Shown here one piece after another: positions 54,912 through 64,000 of a stretch of 64,000 nt of DNA (within the stretch, counting starts at the first letter, position 1; every line of letters begins with the position of its first letter). The position numbers were made by a program, and so were the translations under genes. The notes under the pieces were generated by a model, which was not told where the DNA came from, searched no databases, and worked only from the letters and a program-made list of their open reading frames with translations. This stretch comes from Ustilago trichophora (lineage: Eukaryota; Basidiomycota; Ustilaginomycetes; Ustilaginales; Ustilaginaceae): positions 434,001 to 498,000 of the forward strand of contig OOIN01000013.1 of NCBI GenBank assembly GCA_900323505.1. Reading direction: 5' to 3'.

Positions 54912-56586
54912 TTAGATCTTTTTCTCGTCATCGACCTCTGCCGAAGCCCTTCGGTCACCGACGTGTTCGATCGAGTCTTCGTCGTAGACGTTGCTGGGAT
55001 CCCTTCGGGTGTGTTTTTCGATGTGATCACCATCCTGTTCACCTGCACCTGGGATGGTAGCCGGCAGAGCCTTTTCGAACTCTGCGCCTTTGAACTCCCA
55101 TCCAAAGGTGACAACGATAAGCAGATATGCGCAGACGGTACCGAGCAAGATGGCCGAAACTTTAGCATAGGCTGGGATAAACTCGGAAACGGTAGCAGGC
55201 GATCCAGGATGCCAAGCAGGATTGCGTTCCTTCAAGTTGTCTCCACCTACCGCTTCGATCTGAGCCGAAGCGGAAGAAGCGGCATTTCCAAGCTGATAAG
55301 CCAACCCCGCATAAGTGGCACGGAACGCAGGAGGAGCAATCTCGGACAAGTAGATAGGCACTACACCCCAAGCACCCTGTACACCGAACTGCAAGAAGAA
55401 TGCACCTGCAGCCAAAGCCGAAAAGCTGTTGGGCAAGATCCAAGCCGGGATCAACGCACCCGTCAAAATGACAAACGCGATGATGGTCAAACGTCTACCA
55501 AAGTATTGCGAGATGTAACCGGCTACGAATCCACCGGCGATGGCACCGCAGTTGGCAACGATGGTGGCCCTCGATGCCTGTTTAGCGGTGAGCAGTTTGG
55601 ATTTCTGCAAGATGGTAGGGTAGAGATCCTGACTGGAATGCGAGAGGAAGTTGAAGCCGGTCATGAGGAGGATACCGTAGATGCATCGTAGCCAGTGGGT
55701 TTTGAGCATCTCCTTGAGTTCGGTCATAAAGACTTTGGCCTTGCTATCGCCAATAGCGCTGGTGGTGTCACGTTCGGCTTTTTGACGGAGGAAAAGCTCG
55801 GATTCGGGAAGAACGAGACGAACCGCAGCGGCAAGCGTCGAGAGTCCAGCACCTAGGAAGAAGAGAATTCGCCAGTTGTGAGTCTGCTGAATCCATGTCA
55901 GGTTGACAGAGGCTGCCAGCAGGTAGCCTACTGCGTAACCCTGTTGCAGGATACCGGAGAACAAGCCTCGAGGAGCTGCGGGCATGTTTTCCAAAGCAGT
56001 GGCGGTGGCCATTCCCCAAATTCCACCCATACCGATTCCAAAGAGCGAACGAACGGCGAGGAACTGGGTGTAGGTCTGGATAAAACCGGAACCCAACGAA
56101 AGGGCAGCAATGATGAGGAGGTTGATGACGAGTGGGTATTTGCGACCGAAGCGGTCCGAGATGACACTGTACAGTGTTTAAAAAAAGCGTTGAATAGGAT
56201 TGCACAAACAAAGTCGCAATTGTCAATCAGTAAAAGTGCATTCCTTCCTCCCTCCCCTTCTTTGAGACGGTTGAACAAGGCGTGGAAAGGACTTACCCAA
56301 AGATAGCAGCACCAACGGAACGGAAGAGCAAAGTGAGGGTGATAGCGGTTGTGATGTCGTGTGCAGGTTTGTTAAACTGCTTTTCAAGCGCAGCGACCGA
56401 GAGGGAGACGGCGAAAAAATCCCAAGCGTCGACAGTCCATGCCAGCCAACCGGAGAAGAACATGGCTCCCTGAAGTGGAGTCAACATCATGGCGAGCTTG
56501 ATAGGGTTCAAAGGAGCGCCATTGCGAGCGAGCTTTCGCTCCTCGCGAGAGGGAAGCTTGAAGAGGCCGTGTGTTGGGTCGATCAT
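54912..56586 (-). CDS. JEN1: Jen1-type monocarboxylate/proton symporter (MFS)
   Basis: A 12-helix major facilitator transporter for lactate, pyruvate or related carboxylates in the plasma membrane. Exon 1 (56586-56297) starts MIDPTHGLFKLPSREE and includes the first helix with WTVDAWDFFAVSLSVAAL. An intron of 130 nt (GTAAGT donor from 56296, ACAG acceptor ending at 56167) joins AAIFG to VISDRFGRKYPLV. The Jen signature N-x-x-S-H-x-x-Q-D-x-x-P-T is complete in NFLSHSSQDLYPTIL. Further features are GYISQYFGRRLTIIAF, VPIYLSEIAPPAFRATYAGL and an acidic cytosolic tail ending DDEKKI. The family is usually induced by the carboxylate and repressed by glucose, but no site for that is identified here. 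No frameshift is present. Confidence 0.93.
56167..56296 (-). other. Intron of the Jen1-type transporter
   Basis: Canonical GTAAGT donor and CAG acceptor. The acceptor sits in the 14-nt palindrome ACACTGTACAGTGT (56164-56177). Confidence 0.85.
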
Positions 56587-58685
56587 GATGAAGCTGATTC
56601 AACCCTGTGATGGTGCGGTCGAGGAGAAACAGGGAGAGGGATTGAGTAAGAGAGGAAAGAGGGACGTTGGCGGGATCGGTGAGAGGGGTGTCACAGAGAA
56701 GCGCAGAGTCTTTATACCCATGACTTGAGAATGAGGAGGAGGTCCAAGAGTCTTTACTGATTGCCCGCACAGAGCACAAAAGCGTCACATGGCTTGAGCC
56801 ATTGACATGCCATTAAGCGAGGGTGCATTGAAGGCAATGAATCTGCAGACAAGACAAGACAGGGTGATGTGACCCACTCTGCCGAGCCAATCAATTGCCA
56901 GCATCTCCCACATCGCTGTAGTAGCCATAGCGTCGTGGCCCCTGAGGACAAAGGGCGCGGCAGGGACGACATGTGTAATGTGGCTCGCGTTGCACTGCGA
57001 TGCGAGGAACGCCTGATGTTTTTTTTTTTTTTGATTTTTGTTTTAAATTAGCGCAGACTGAACCGCCGCCGCCTCCGCATCCAAAGTCCGTCCCGCCGCT
57101 TCAGACTTTTGCCACTACTGCACTGTGGTGTAATTTCAAAATGACTCCAGACTGCCCACCCGTGACCCCCCACATTCTCGGTTGTTGCAATCTCGCGCCG
57201 AATACAGTTGTGTTGAGCTCTAGTGTGACTGGTTATGCTGTTACTGTTACTGTACGGTGTAAGGAAAAAGAAGGAGGTGGGGAGAGACGTAAGCGAGCCA
57301 TTTTCAAAGAAAGGATTTCTCCGCGCAAAGTAAAGAAAAAGTAAAAAAGGCAATGCAACGGTAGAGAGATGCAAAGTGGCTACAGTACTGTCTCGTAGCT
57401 AGCCAATCATACGGTCAAGTCGGTGTTCGATGCCGCGCAAGTAAACCTGCAAAACGCTTCTCTCCGCTGTGGTTGTGCATATAACAAATTCGTCCGCGCG
57501 TGCATTTTCGCTTTGGTCTACCCGAGCGTCGACTTGCAGAGTGGCCAGGTGAATTTCGATATTGTCCCCCACGCTTCTGTACAGTACAGTACTGTACTGT
57601 ATTCGACGACATGCTTTCCTCCCCCACAAGATCTTGTCCTCGATCATAGACCTTTTATTTTCGTACTCAGCCAAACATTGGCCCGCACCTACTTTACTTC
57701 GCAGTATACTTGCCGACGGTTATCCCAACACCTGCGTTGCCGCTTCCTTCCGCGGCGGCGGCCTTGAATTTCCGCCTCTCTCCATCTGTTTGTCGGTCCT
57801 ACGCAGCATCATCGCCTTTGTGAGACATCCCTGCTCATCCTTAGCAGCATCCCGTTCGGGAAAGCATCTAACACATATTCGCACCGTCCTGTCCATCGGA
57901 TCATTCCGAAGCTTTCCAGGAACCGCTAGTCCTTCCTCCTTTTTTTTGTACATCTTTCCACCGAGTAACGCCCTTGATTGCAGCAAGCCACACAGCTGCA
58001 CCACTCTCGGAGATCAACGGGATCCATACCTACTCGCATCGGATTGGTTCTCCCCACAAAAACACGCCTGGCGAATCTGCTTCCCATGGCCCAAGTCTCT
58101 ACAGTACCTGTACCTTCGCCAGCATCGACTACTTTTCCCACCTCACCCTGTCCGACAACTTCCGAACATCGTGGGGCTCCTCCTTCCTCACCTCACTGTA
58201 ACCCCCAACCCCCACCATGCGATACCCGTCGCTGCATCAGTTCTCACGCGGTCTTGCATGTATAGTGCCCTCGGAAAAATTTCGCATCTATCGAATGACC
58301 CCACACTTTTGCCCCGCTTCTCTACCCACAAAAGCATGACTGTGCGATACATCAAACGCACCCGATGATTGGACCGTTCACACCTAACGCTGACACACGA
58401 ATCAGGTCGCAATTCTCCGATCAACTTCACTTGTTCACTCTGCTCTCCCCAGAAGCCAAACATATACAGAGTGCAACACAGACGCCAAGATTTCCCGCTT
58501 GCTTCTCGCTTCCCACCTTTTTTTGGCTCCCCCCACCCCCATTATTATCGGTCTTCTGGTGAGTGTTCGCCCATGTCATTCGCAGACGCAGCTGCCTCCT
58601 TCTGTAACGCTGTAACGAAAAACAGAATCCGTCGCACTAGAATGCAAGATGGGCCAAGGCAGACAAAAAAAAAAACAGAAAAAGA
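56587..58685. other. Intergenic, 2.1 kb
   Basis: The upstream region of the transporter. The longest frame (57562-58368) has no ATG until near its end. A 22-nt perfect palindrome lies at 57580-57601, with more TACTGTA-type motifs at 57248, 57381 and 58100. No gene is supported. Confidence 0.45.
57580..57601. repeat. Perfect 22-nt palindrome of TACTGTA units
   Basis: The 22 bases equal their reverse complement and consist of overlapping TACAGTA/TACTGTA. It could form a cruciform or bind a dimeric factor; the function is unknown. Confidence 0.9.
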
Positions 58686-58782
58686 GAGTCCTACGGGGAT
58701 TGAACCCGCGACCTGCAGAATACCTAGAAAAGGATCTTCGATTGAACCGAAGTCTGCCGCTCTACTGCTGAGCTAAAGACCC
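58686..58782 (-). tRNA. tRNA-Arg (anticodon TCG) with a 26-nt intron
   Basis: On the minus strand the 7-bp acceptor stem (GGGTCTT pairing with AGGACTC, two G-U pairs), the D stem GCTC/GAGC, the anticodon stem GCAGA/TCTGC and the T arm GCGGG-TTCAATC-CCCGT all fold. U33 places the anticodon at TCG, decoding CGA as Arg. About 26 extra bases after position 37 are a standard-position nuclear tRNA intron. The mature length would be about 71 nt. The D loop AGCAGTA lacks the usual G18-G19 pair, which is odd and could reflect a base error. A Pol III T run follows directly ('ctttttc', then a longer T run). Confidence 0.8.
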
Positions 58783-59026
58783 TTTTTTCGAACTGAGAGT
58801 TTTGCATTGCGTATATAATCCACCCAGTCTATGACCTTGCAACTCTGTACGCACGCGCACTGTTTACACTCCAAGACAGACCGGCACACACTACTCATGA
58901 AACTCTTTGATCTGGAAACAAGACTTTTTGTGTATTGGCGGGCGACCGATCTACAACGTTCTTCTTCCAGACACACTACACGCGATCGACCACAAGAATC
59001 TAGCAAGAAATTCAAGGGCACGACGC

Positions 59027-60985
59027 TCAAGCCTGAGTCTCGGCAGCCTCGCCCTCGAGCGAGGGGACAGCCTGCTGAGGCTTGTTGTCCGTAGGCAGAG
59101 GCTTGTTGGCCGGGAAAGCCAGAACCTCCTTGATCGAGTTGGAGTCGGTCAAGAACATGACCAATCGATCGATACCGAGACCCCATCCACCCGTAGGGGG
59201 CAAACCGTGCTCGAGCGCATCGATAAACACATGGTCGATACCCTGTGCCTCGTCATCACCTGCATCCTTCTGACGGCTCTGCTCCTCAAAGTTGGCACGC
59301 TGAACCCAAGGGTCGTTCAACTCGGTGTAGGCGTTGCAAATCTCCTTGGTGGCAACAAACGCCTCGAATCGTTCACAGAGACCGGGGATGTCACGATGAC
59401 GCTTGGCAAGCGGAGACATGACCTGAGGGTGTCCAACGATAAACGAAGGGTTGATGCATTGGTTCTCGATGAATTCGCCCGTCATCTTGTCGATCAGTCG
59501 CGACGAAGTGCGAGGCTCGGAGCAGTCAACGTTGTGCTTGGCAGCCAGGTCCGAGAGCCACTGACGCGTCTCTTCGGTGTGAAGCTGATCAGCAGGAGGG
59601 AAAGTGACGTTCATCTGCTTCTCGAGCTCCTTGATCATGTCGAATCGCTTCCAAGGCGTGGAAAAGTCGATCTCGTACTCGCGACCTCCCTCGACATCCT
59701 TTCCGTCCGGGTGGTACTTGATCTTGTACGAACCGGTGACAGCCTTGACGAGACCCGAGATCATGGACTCGGTAATGTCCATCAGGTCGTACATGTCGGC
59801 ATAGGCCATGTAGAACTCGCAGATGGAGAACTCGGGGTTGTGCGTCTGGTCGATCGATTCGTTACGGAAGACACGGCCAATCTCGTAGACGCGGTCCAGA
59901 CCTCCAACCACAAGCTCCTTGAGGAAAAGCTCGGGAGCGATACGCATGAACAAGTCGAGCTTGAGGTCGTTGTGGTAAGTGACGAAAGGCTTGGCAGTGG
60001 CACCACCAGCGATCTGGTTCATCATGGGAGTCTCAACCTCGAGGAATCCAAGGTTGTCGAGGAATCGTCGGACGTAGTTGATGATCTTGGCGCGCTTGAC
60101 AAAGATGTCACGAACGTGGTTGTTCATGATCAAGTCGAGGTATCGTTTACGGTGACGCTGCTCCGTGTCGGTGAATCCACCCTTGTCACCCTGAGCCGCC
60201 TTGGGAAGCATCTTGAGGTTGGGCGAGAGGAGCTTGATGCTCTTGGGGAAGATGGAAAGCTCGCCCTTCTTGGTCTTACCGGGAACACCGGTAACACCGA
60301 CAATGTCACCACGGCGGAGCAAGTCGTGAATGGCAAAGAAATCGCCATCGGTGTGATCCTGAAGCTGGGCAGTGATCTGAACCTTGACACCCTCGCCGTG
60401 CAAGTCGTAGAAGCGAAGCTTCTGACCAGCAGATCGCATGTTGTGCAGACGACCGGCAATGCTGACCTCCTCGTTGTCGAGGTGCTGGCCTGCCTCCACT
60501 TTGCCCTCGTACTTGGAGATGAACTCGGAGAGCGAGATGGAGACGTGGAACTTGTGCGGGTACGGGTCCGGGTTCTTGGTCTCGCGCAAGCCGGCGATGG
60601 TGCGGAATCGACGCTCGTAGTACTGGTTGGGGTTGAGGTCCTCCTCGGAAGCGGCAGCCGACTTGGCAGCGCCGCCCTGGGCGGCAGCAGGAGCCTCGGC
60701 GGCCTTGGTAGCCTTCTTGGCCTCCTTCTCGCGCTGCTTCATTCGTCGCTTGAGCTCGGACTTGGAGACCATCTCGCCGGTGACCTCATCCTTGACGAGG
60801 TTGACAGCCTCGGCGGCGGCGGCAGGCTGGTTGGTGGCGTCGGTCGAAGACATGTTGCGAAATGTGATGGGAGAAATGCGATGCGGTGATAGGAATACGG
60901 TCGGAAGTCGACGGGGGGCAGTGAATGCAGTCAAAGGCAAGGATCTGGGAACAAACGTCAACGATCGAGAGAATGCCTTGATCAT
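59027..60985 (-). CDS. KRS1: Lysyl-tRNA synthetase, probably dual cytosolic/mitochondrial
   Basis: Class II synthetase for tRNA-Lys. From the internal ATG at 60853 (MSSTDATNQ) the protein has a Lys-rich tRNA-binding helix ([20 protein letters not shown]), the OB-fold anticodon domain ([36 protein letters not shown]) and the catalytic core. The core shows [15 protein letters not shown] (motif 1 region), [14 protein letters not shown] (motif 2) and [15 protein letters not shown] (motif 3). Upstream, the same frame is open from the ATG at 60985. It adds 44 residues rich in Arg, Ser, Phe and Pro without acidic residues (starting [17 protein letters not shown]), which looks like a mitochondrial presequence. 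The frame is intact: 652 residues from the first ATG, 608 from the second. Confidence 0.96.
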   Translation of the reverse strand: MIKAFSRSLTFVPRSLPLTAFTAPRRLPTVFLSPHRISPITFRNMSSTDATNQPAAAAEAVNLVKDEVTGEMVSKSELKRRMKQREKEAKKATKAAEAPAAAQGGAAKSAAASEEDLNPNQYYERRFRTIAGLRETKNPDPYPHKFHVSISLSEFISKYEGKVEAGQHLDNEEVSIAGRLHNMRSAGQKLRFYDLHGEGVKVQITAQLQDHTDGDFFAIHDLLRRGDIVGVTGVPGKTKKGELSIFPKSIKLLSPNLKMLPKAAQGDKGGFTDTEQRHRKRYLDLIMNNHVRDIFVKRAKIINYVRRFLDNLGFLEVETPMMNQIAGGATAKPFVTYHNDLKLDLFMRIAPELFLKELVVGGLDRVYEIGRVFRNESIDQTHNPEFSICEFYMAYADMYDLMDITESMISGLVKAVTGSYKIKYHPDGKDVEGGREYEIDFSTPWKRFDMIKELEKQMNVTFPPADQLHTEETRQWLSDLAAKHNVDCSEPRTSSRLIDKMTGEFIENQCINPSFIVGHPQVMSPLAKRHRDIPGLCERFEAFVATKEICNAYTELNDPWVQRANFEEQSRQKDAGDDEAQGIDHVFIDALEHGLPPTGGWGLGIDRLVMFLTDSNSIKEVLAFPANKPLPTDNKPQQAVPSLEGEAAETQA

Positions 60986-61750
60986 CCAAAGTATCCAGCT
61001 CGTAGATCGTGAAAAGCCAGATGACTAAAGTAAGGAGGAAAGTGGAGATGGTGTATTGAAGAGAGTTGTCCGGTGATAGCGACCACAAAGCTTAAGCAAT
61101 ATTGCAAAAAAAAGTTGCCCTTGCCTTAACGAAGCTTTAGGATCTCCTTTTGGCGCTTGGGCAGAGGAATGCAGGAAGAAAGCTTCCAAAAGCTCGAAGC
61201 TAAAGCGAGGGCTGCGGGTCTGGGCTGGGAAAAGTTGATTTCAATTTCTCAAGTCAACTCCTCGTGACTTTGTATTTAGGAATTCCACTCGTTAGAAGCA
61301 GTCGTGTGGTTGACTCGACTGATTGATCAAATGCATGACTGCAGCCCACTTTTTGGGCAGGTAAACGCAAAGAAAATAAAAGTCTAACAGAATGATCCGC
61401 CGTCTTCGAGACTCTCGAACTGTCACAACTACAACATAGCATCCTCGGACATTCGGCAGAACTAATGAGGCAACAAGGAGTTTGCCGCGAGCTCTCAGAG
61501 AACAATCATGCCATGTGCGACGGTTCATCACCGATTCGCAACAGAGCACAGCCGATCTTTGGTGCATCCAAGGGGCAGCCGACATGGGCGGAGCAAGGTC
61601 GCCCTTTGCCGCATTCAGGTCAAGGTTCCTGTCTGGAAATGCTCGAGTTAAGCAGAGGCATCGCCGATCGGATCCCAGCTGTGTTAGGATACATACAGAG
61701 ACGAGGTCAGATTCACGTTAGATGCGTAGTATTGATGTCGGTTGGGCAAC
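60986..61750. other. Intergenic
   Basis: Upstream region of KRS1 and 3' region of the aldo-keto reductase; no supported gene. Confidence 0.5.
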
Positions 61751-62951
61751 TTACTCTGTCACCAGGTATTCGTCGAGATCAAGAAGTTGGTCCATATCTC
61801 CTTGGTCCAGTTCAAAGTTGAAGACGTCTGCGTTCTCTATGATGCGCTGTTTGGAGACTGATTTGGGGATCTGTGAATCAATCAAATTGCGAATTTTGGG
61901 ATGGGTATTCAGCACCGGGGCGCTTTCAGATGCGAGGGATGGAATGCCAACTCACTGTTACGTAGCCTCGTTGGAGAGAGAATCGACTGCGTGTATCAAG
62001 GTTGTAGATCGGCGAAGTCAGTGGCCAAATAAGGGGATAATGGGGTAGACAAATGGAGCTTACATTAGAACCTGTGCTGGCGTAACCGCATGTTTCTTGG
62101 CAAGTTTGACGATCGCCGGATGGTCAAATCGTTCGGCCCTCACCAAGGGACCCCAGCACTGGACGTCAACGAGCAAGAAGTTTTCAGCATGTCAGCAGCT
62201 CCGAATCGTTTCAACTGGGCCAGAATTGAGAAAGCTCACCTCCATGACAATACCCTGTGATGAGCACCAGTCGACCAGCTCTCTTCTCGCCATAAAGGGA
62301 TGCAGATCGCACTGATTTACCGTAGGCCTATGTTGCGAATTTGACTCGAGCAGCTCCTCAAGATGCCTCTGCCCGTAGTTGCTCACACCGATACTCTTGA
62401 TGAGTCCTTGATCTTTAGCCTCTTGGATCGCTTTCCAACTCTCCAGCCTCTTCTTTTTGCCTCCATAGGGGCTGTGAATGAGGTACAGATCAATGTAACC
62501 CAGGCCGCATTTTTTGAGAGACTGCTCGATACTGCGCTTGGCCGATTCGTAGCCGTTGTTGGATTGGAGCTTTGAGCAATAGAATATGTCGGCTCGCTTG
62601 ATGGGACAGTTGGGGGATGAGAGGAAGTGGGAGATGGCTGTGCCTACGCTTTGTTCGTTGTAGTACCACTCGGCGCTGCCCAAAGCAGCATACAGTCACA
62701 TTCAAGAGCACGAGGGATATAGTGAGCAATACGTAAGAGCAATGGAGTGATGTACTGTATATGCTTGGCGGACAGACTTACCAGTCGAAATGACGATAGC
62801 CAGCCTCAAGAGCCCAAGTGACGGCACGAGAAGCTTGCTGATCCGACATCTCGTAGACTCCCAATCCAAGGCGGGGGATGAGATTGCCATCCGAGAGCTT
62901 GACTTTCGAGCCGAGGTTCAGCTTGCTCGTGATGCTCGTTTTGGTCGCCAT
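61751..62951 (-). CDS. Aldo-keto reductase, five exons
   Basis: A cytosolic NADPH-dependent aldo-keto reductase of the 2,5-diketo-gluconate reductase-like type. The exons are 62951-62782, 62675-62240, 62158-62064, 61986-61956 and 61872-61751, with introns of 106, 81, 77 and 83 nt, all GT..AG. The catalytic tetrad is visible: Asp in YRHFD, Tyr in AEWYYNE, Lys in IFYCSKLQ and His in LIHSPYGGK. Other conserved parts are PRLGLGVYEM, KSIGVSNYGQRHLEELLE, TVNQCDLHPFMARRELVDWC and the C-terminal IPKSVSKQRIIENADVFNFE. No frameshift is present, and it is the most intron-rich gene of the window. The physiological substrate cannot be told from sequence. The start MATKTSITS precedes the usual GLGVY beta strand by about 20 residues, as in the family. 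Confidence 0.92.
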
Positions 62952-64000
62952 CTTGACATGTGCTGTAGTTCCACGGACGCAGAGATATGTTGATGGGCGA
63001 ACTGAACAAAAGCCGATTCTGATACCGAGAAACCTTACTGCAGCTTGGAATGCCTCCACTTTTGGCCAAATTTGCCGTGTTGATCTCGGCGAAATGACGG
63101 CGCATTGGTCACACAATTCACTATTCGACAGCTCCTCCTTCAAGCTCACCATCGAGGCGAGCGAGCTTTGGCTGTATCCTACAGCAACTGATGGCATCAT
63201 ATGGAGGAGCCCCGCAATCCGGACATTGATGCAAGATGCAAAAGCCCGGACTTAGCTAAGTGGGTGGAAGTCGTGGGAAAACCGCTGCTTTCGGCGAGAC
63301 CCACAAACAAAGACAATCAACAGCGTTGTAGGATCTGCCATCGAACCATTCGACTCTCTTGCAGCATGGCTGGTTGTTGTAGAAGCGATTGCTGCATGAA
63401 CTGTCTGATCCTCGTCGAACTGGCACCACACACACAGCCTCTGTGGACAGAAATGCATGCGAAGTGCGGAGTCTAGTCCTGAACCAAAGAACCGGATCTA
63501 GCCAGAAGATACACCACTCCGAGATCCGATCCACGCCCCACAGCTTCGTGGCGATATCAAAAGCTCCGGTGATAGTCTCGTTCCTCTCCGCCGATACAGT
63601 ATAGAAGTAAAGTGTGTGTGTGTGTGTGAGGGTGATACACATACTCTTGCAGCTGTCGAAACGCGCTTTGGCTTTGATTAGGAGAACATCAGCGCGTATC
63701 GCGGCGGTCCACTTGCAAGAAAATGAAGAATTTTAAATTTAGACGCGCCTGAAAGTGCCGTTCGTATCGCTAAAACAAAAGAAGTTGTCAGCTCATGGCG
63801 GCGTAAGCAGCAGCATGTTTGCCTTTGGCTCGGCTATTAATTTTAAACGCTCGTATTTCTGCTGCTCTACATCCGGCTGCAACCCTGGTCCAAGCTCCGA
63901 ATGCTCTCTCTCGTCTTCGTTACGCTTTGCCACTCCGCTCTTTACTATTGTCCACCATAAGCCTGTCTTTGACATTGCTTGCCACGACGTCGACAACGAG
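62952..64000. other. Right-edge region, no gene seen
   Basis: The upstream region of the aldo-keto reductase and beyond. It contains a (GT)n run at 63612-63629 and a TACAGTA at 63595. Frames on either strand have no domains. A gene beginning right of the window cannot be excluded. Confidence 0.45.
63612..63629 (+). repeat. (GT)n microsatellite
   Basis: About nine GT units in non-coding DNA. Confidence 0.85.

Noticed and set aside
57562..58368. A 268-codon open frame upstream of the transporter
   Set aside because: It has no ATG until close to its end, and its composition (Pro, Ser, Leu, His) is typical of chance frames in CT-rich DNA. No domain is visible.
58907..60889. A 660-codon plus-strand ORF opposite lysyl-tRNA synthetase
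   Set aside because: It is the antisense shadow of KRS1 caused by strong codon bias; it has no domains, while the minus strand encodes the conserved enzyme.

Overview
The window is a gene-dense piece of a eukaryotic nuclear genome. It almost certainly comes from a basidiomycete smut fungus (Ustilaginomycotina, Ustilago/Sporisorium type). The genes are on both strands, have few introns (short, GT..AG), and show the fungal gene set: SAGA Ada2, an Esa1-type MYST acetyltransferase, SF3b1, Rrp3, Bcd1, Ero1, Efr3, Iks1, a Vps3844 protein, a Jen1-type carboxylate transporter and a class I G-alpha that closely resembles smut Gpa1. I see no transposon, CRISPR array, rRNA or bacterial operon. One intron-containing tRNA gene is present. 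The species assignment is inference from recalled protein similarity; no search was run.

Layout from left to right: a partial sirtuin (-), a tetraspan membrane protein (+), a small DUF2945 protein (+), ESA1 (-) divergent from SF3b1/HSH155 (+), a long gene-poor stretch, a 924-residue Ser/Gln-rich unknown (+), a secreted GH30 glycosidase (+), a secreted protein with two 8-cysteine repeats (+), BET4 (-) divergent from cardiolipin synthase (+), ERO1 (-), EFR3 (+), a Vps3844-family ER/vacuole membrane protein (+), an Iks1-type kinase (+) convergent with BCD1 (-), RRP3 (-), ADA2 (+), a divergent Rab GTPase (+), a METTL21-like methyltransferase (-), glutaminyl-tRNA synthetase (-), a 2.9 kb gene-poor stretch with an 80-nt A tract, GPA1 (+), a Jen1-like transporter (-), tRNA-Arg (-), lysyl-tRNA synthetase (-) and an aldo-keto reductase (-).

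The genes do not form a pathway cluster. They are mostly housekeeping genes (chromatin, splicing, rRNA/snoRNA maturation, translation, secretion, lipid and G-protein signalling), with three surface or secreted products. The parts I would look at first are the tandem-repeat cysteine-rich secreted protein, the GH30 enzyme with a Kex2-like disordered insert, the Rab with altered GTP-binding motifs, and the lysyl-tRNA synthetase with a probable mitochondrial extension.

A strong technical signal runs through the first ~50 kb. Many conserved genes are broken by single-base shifts, nearly always a missing base in a short homopolymer. Adding one base back restores a conserved protein each time. From ~52.9 kb to the right end the genes are intact. 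I therefore read the breaks as consensus errors rather than pseudogenes, and I give gene spans across them.
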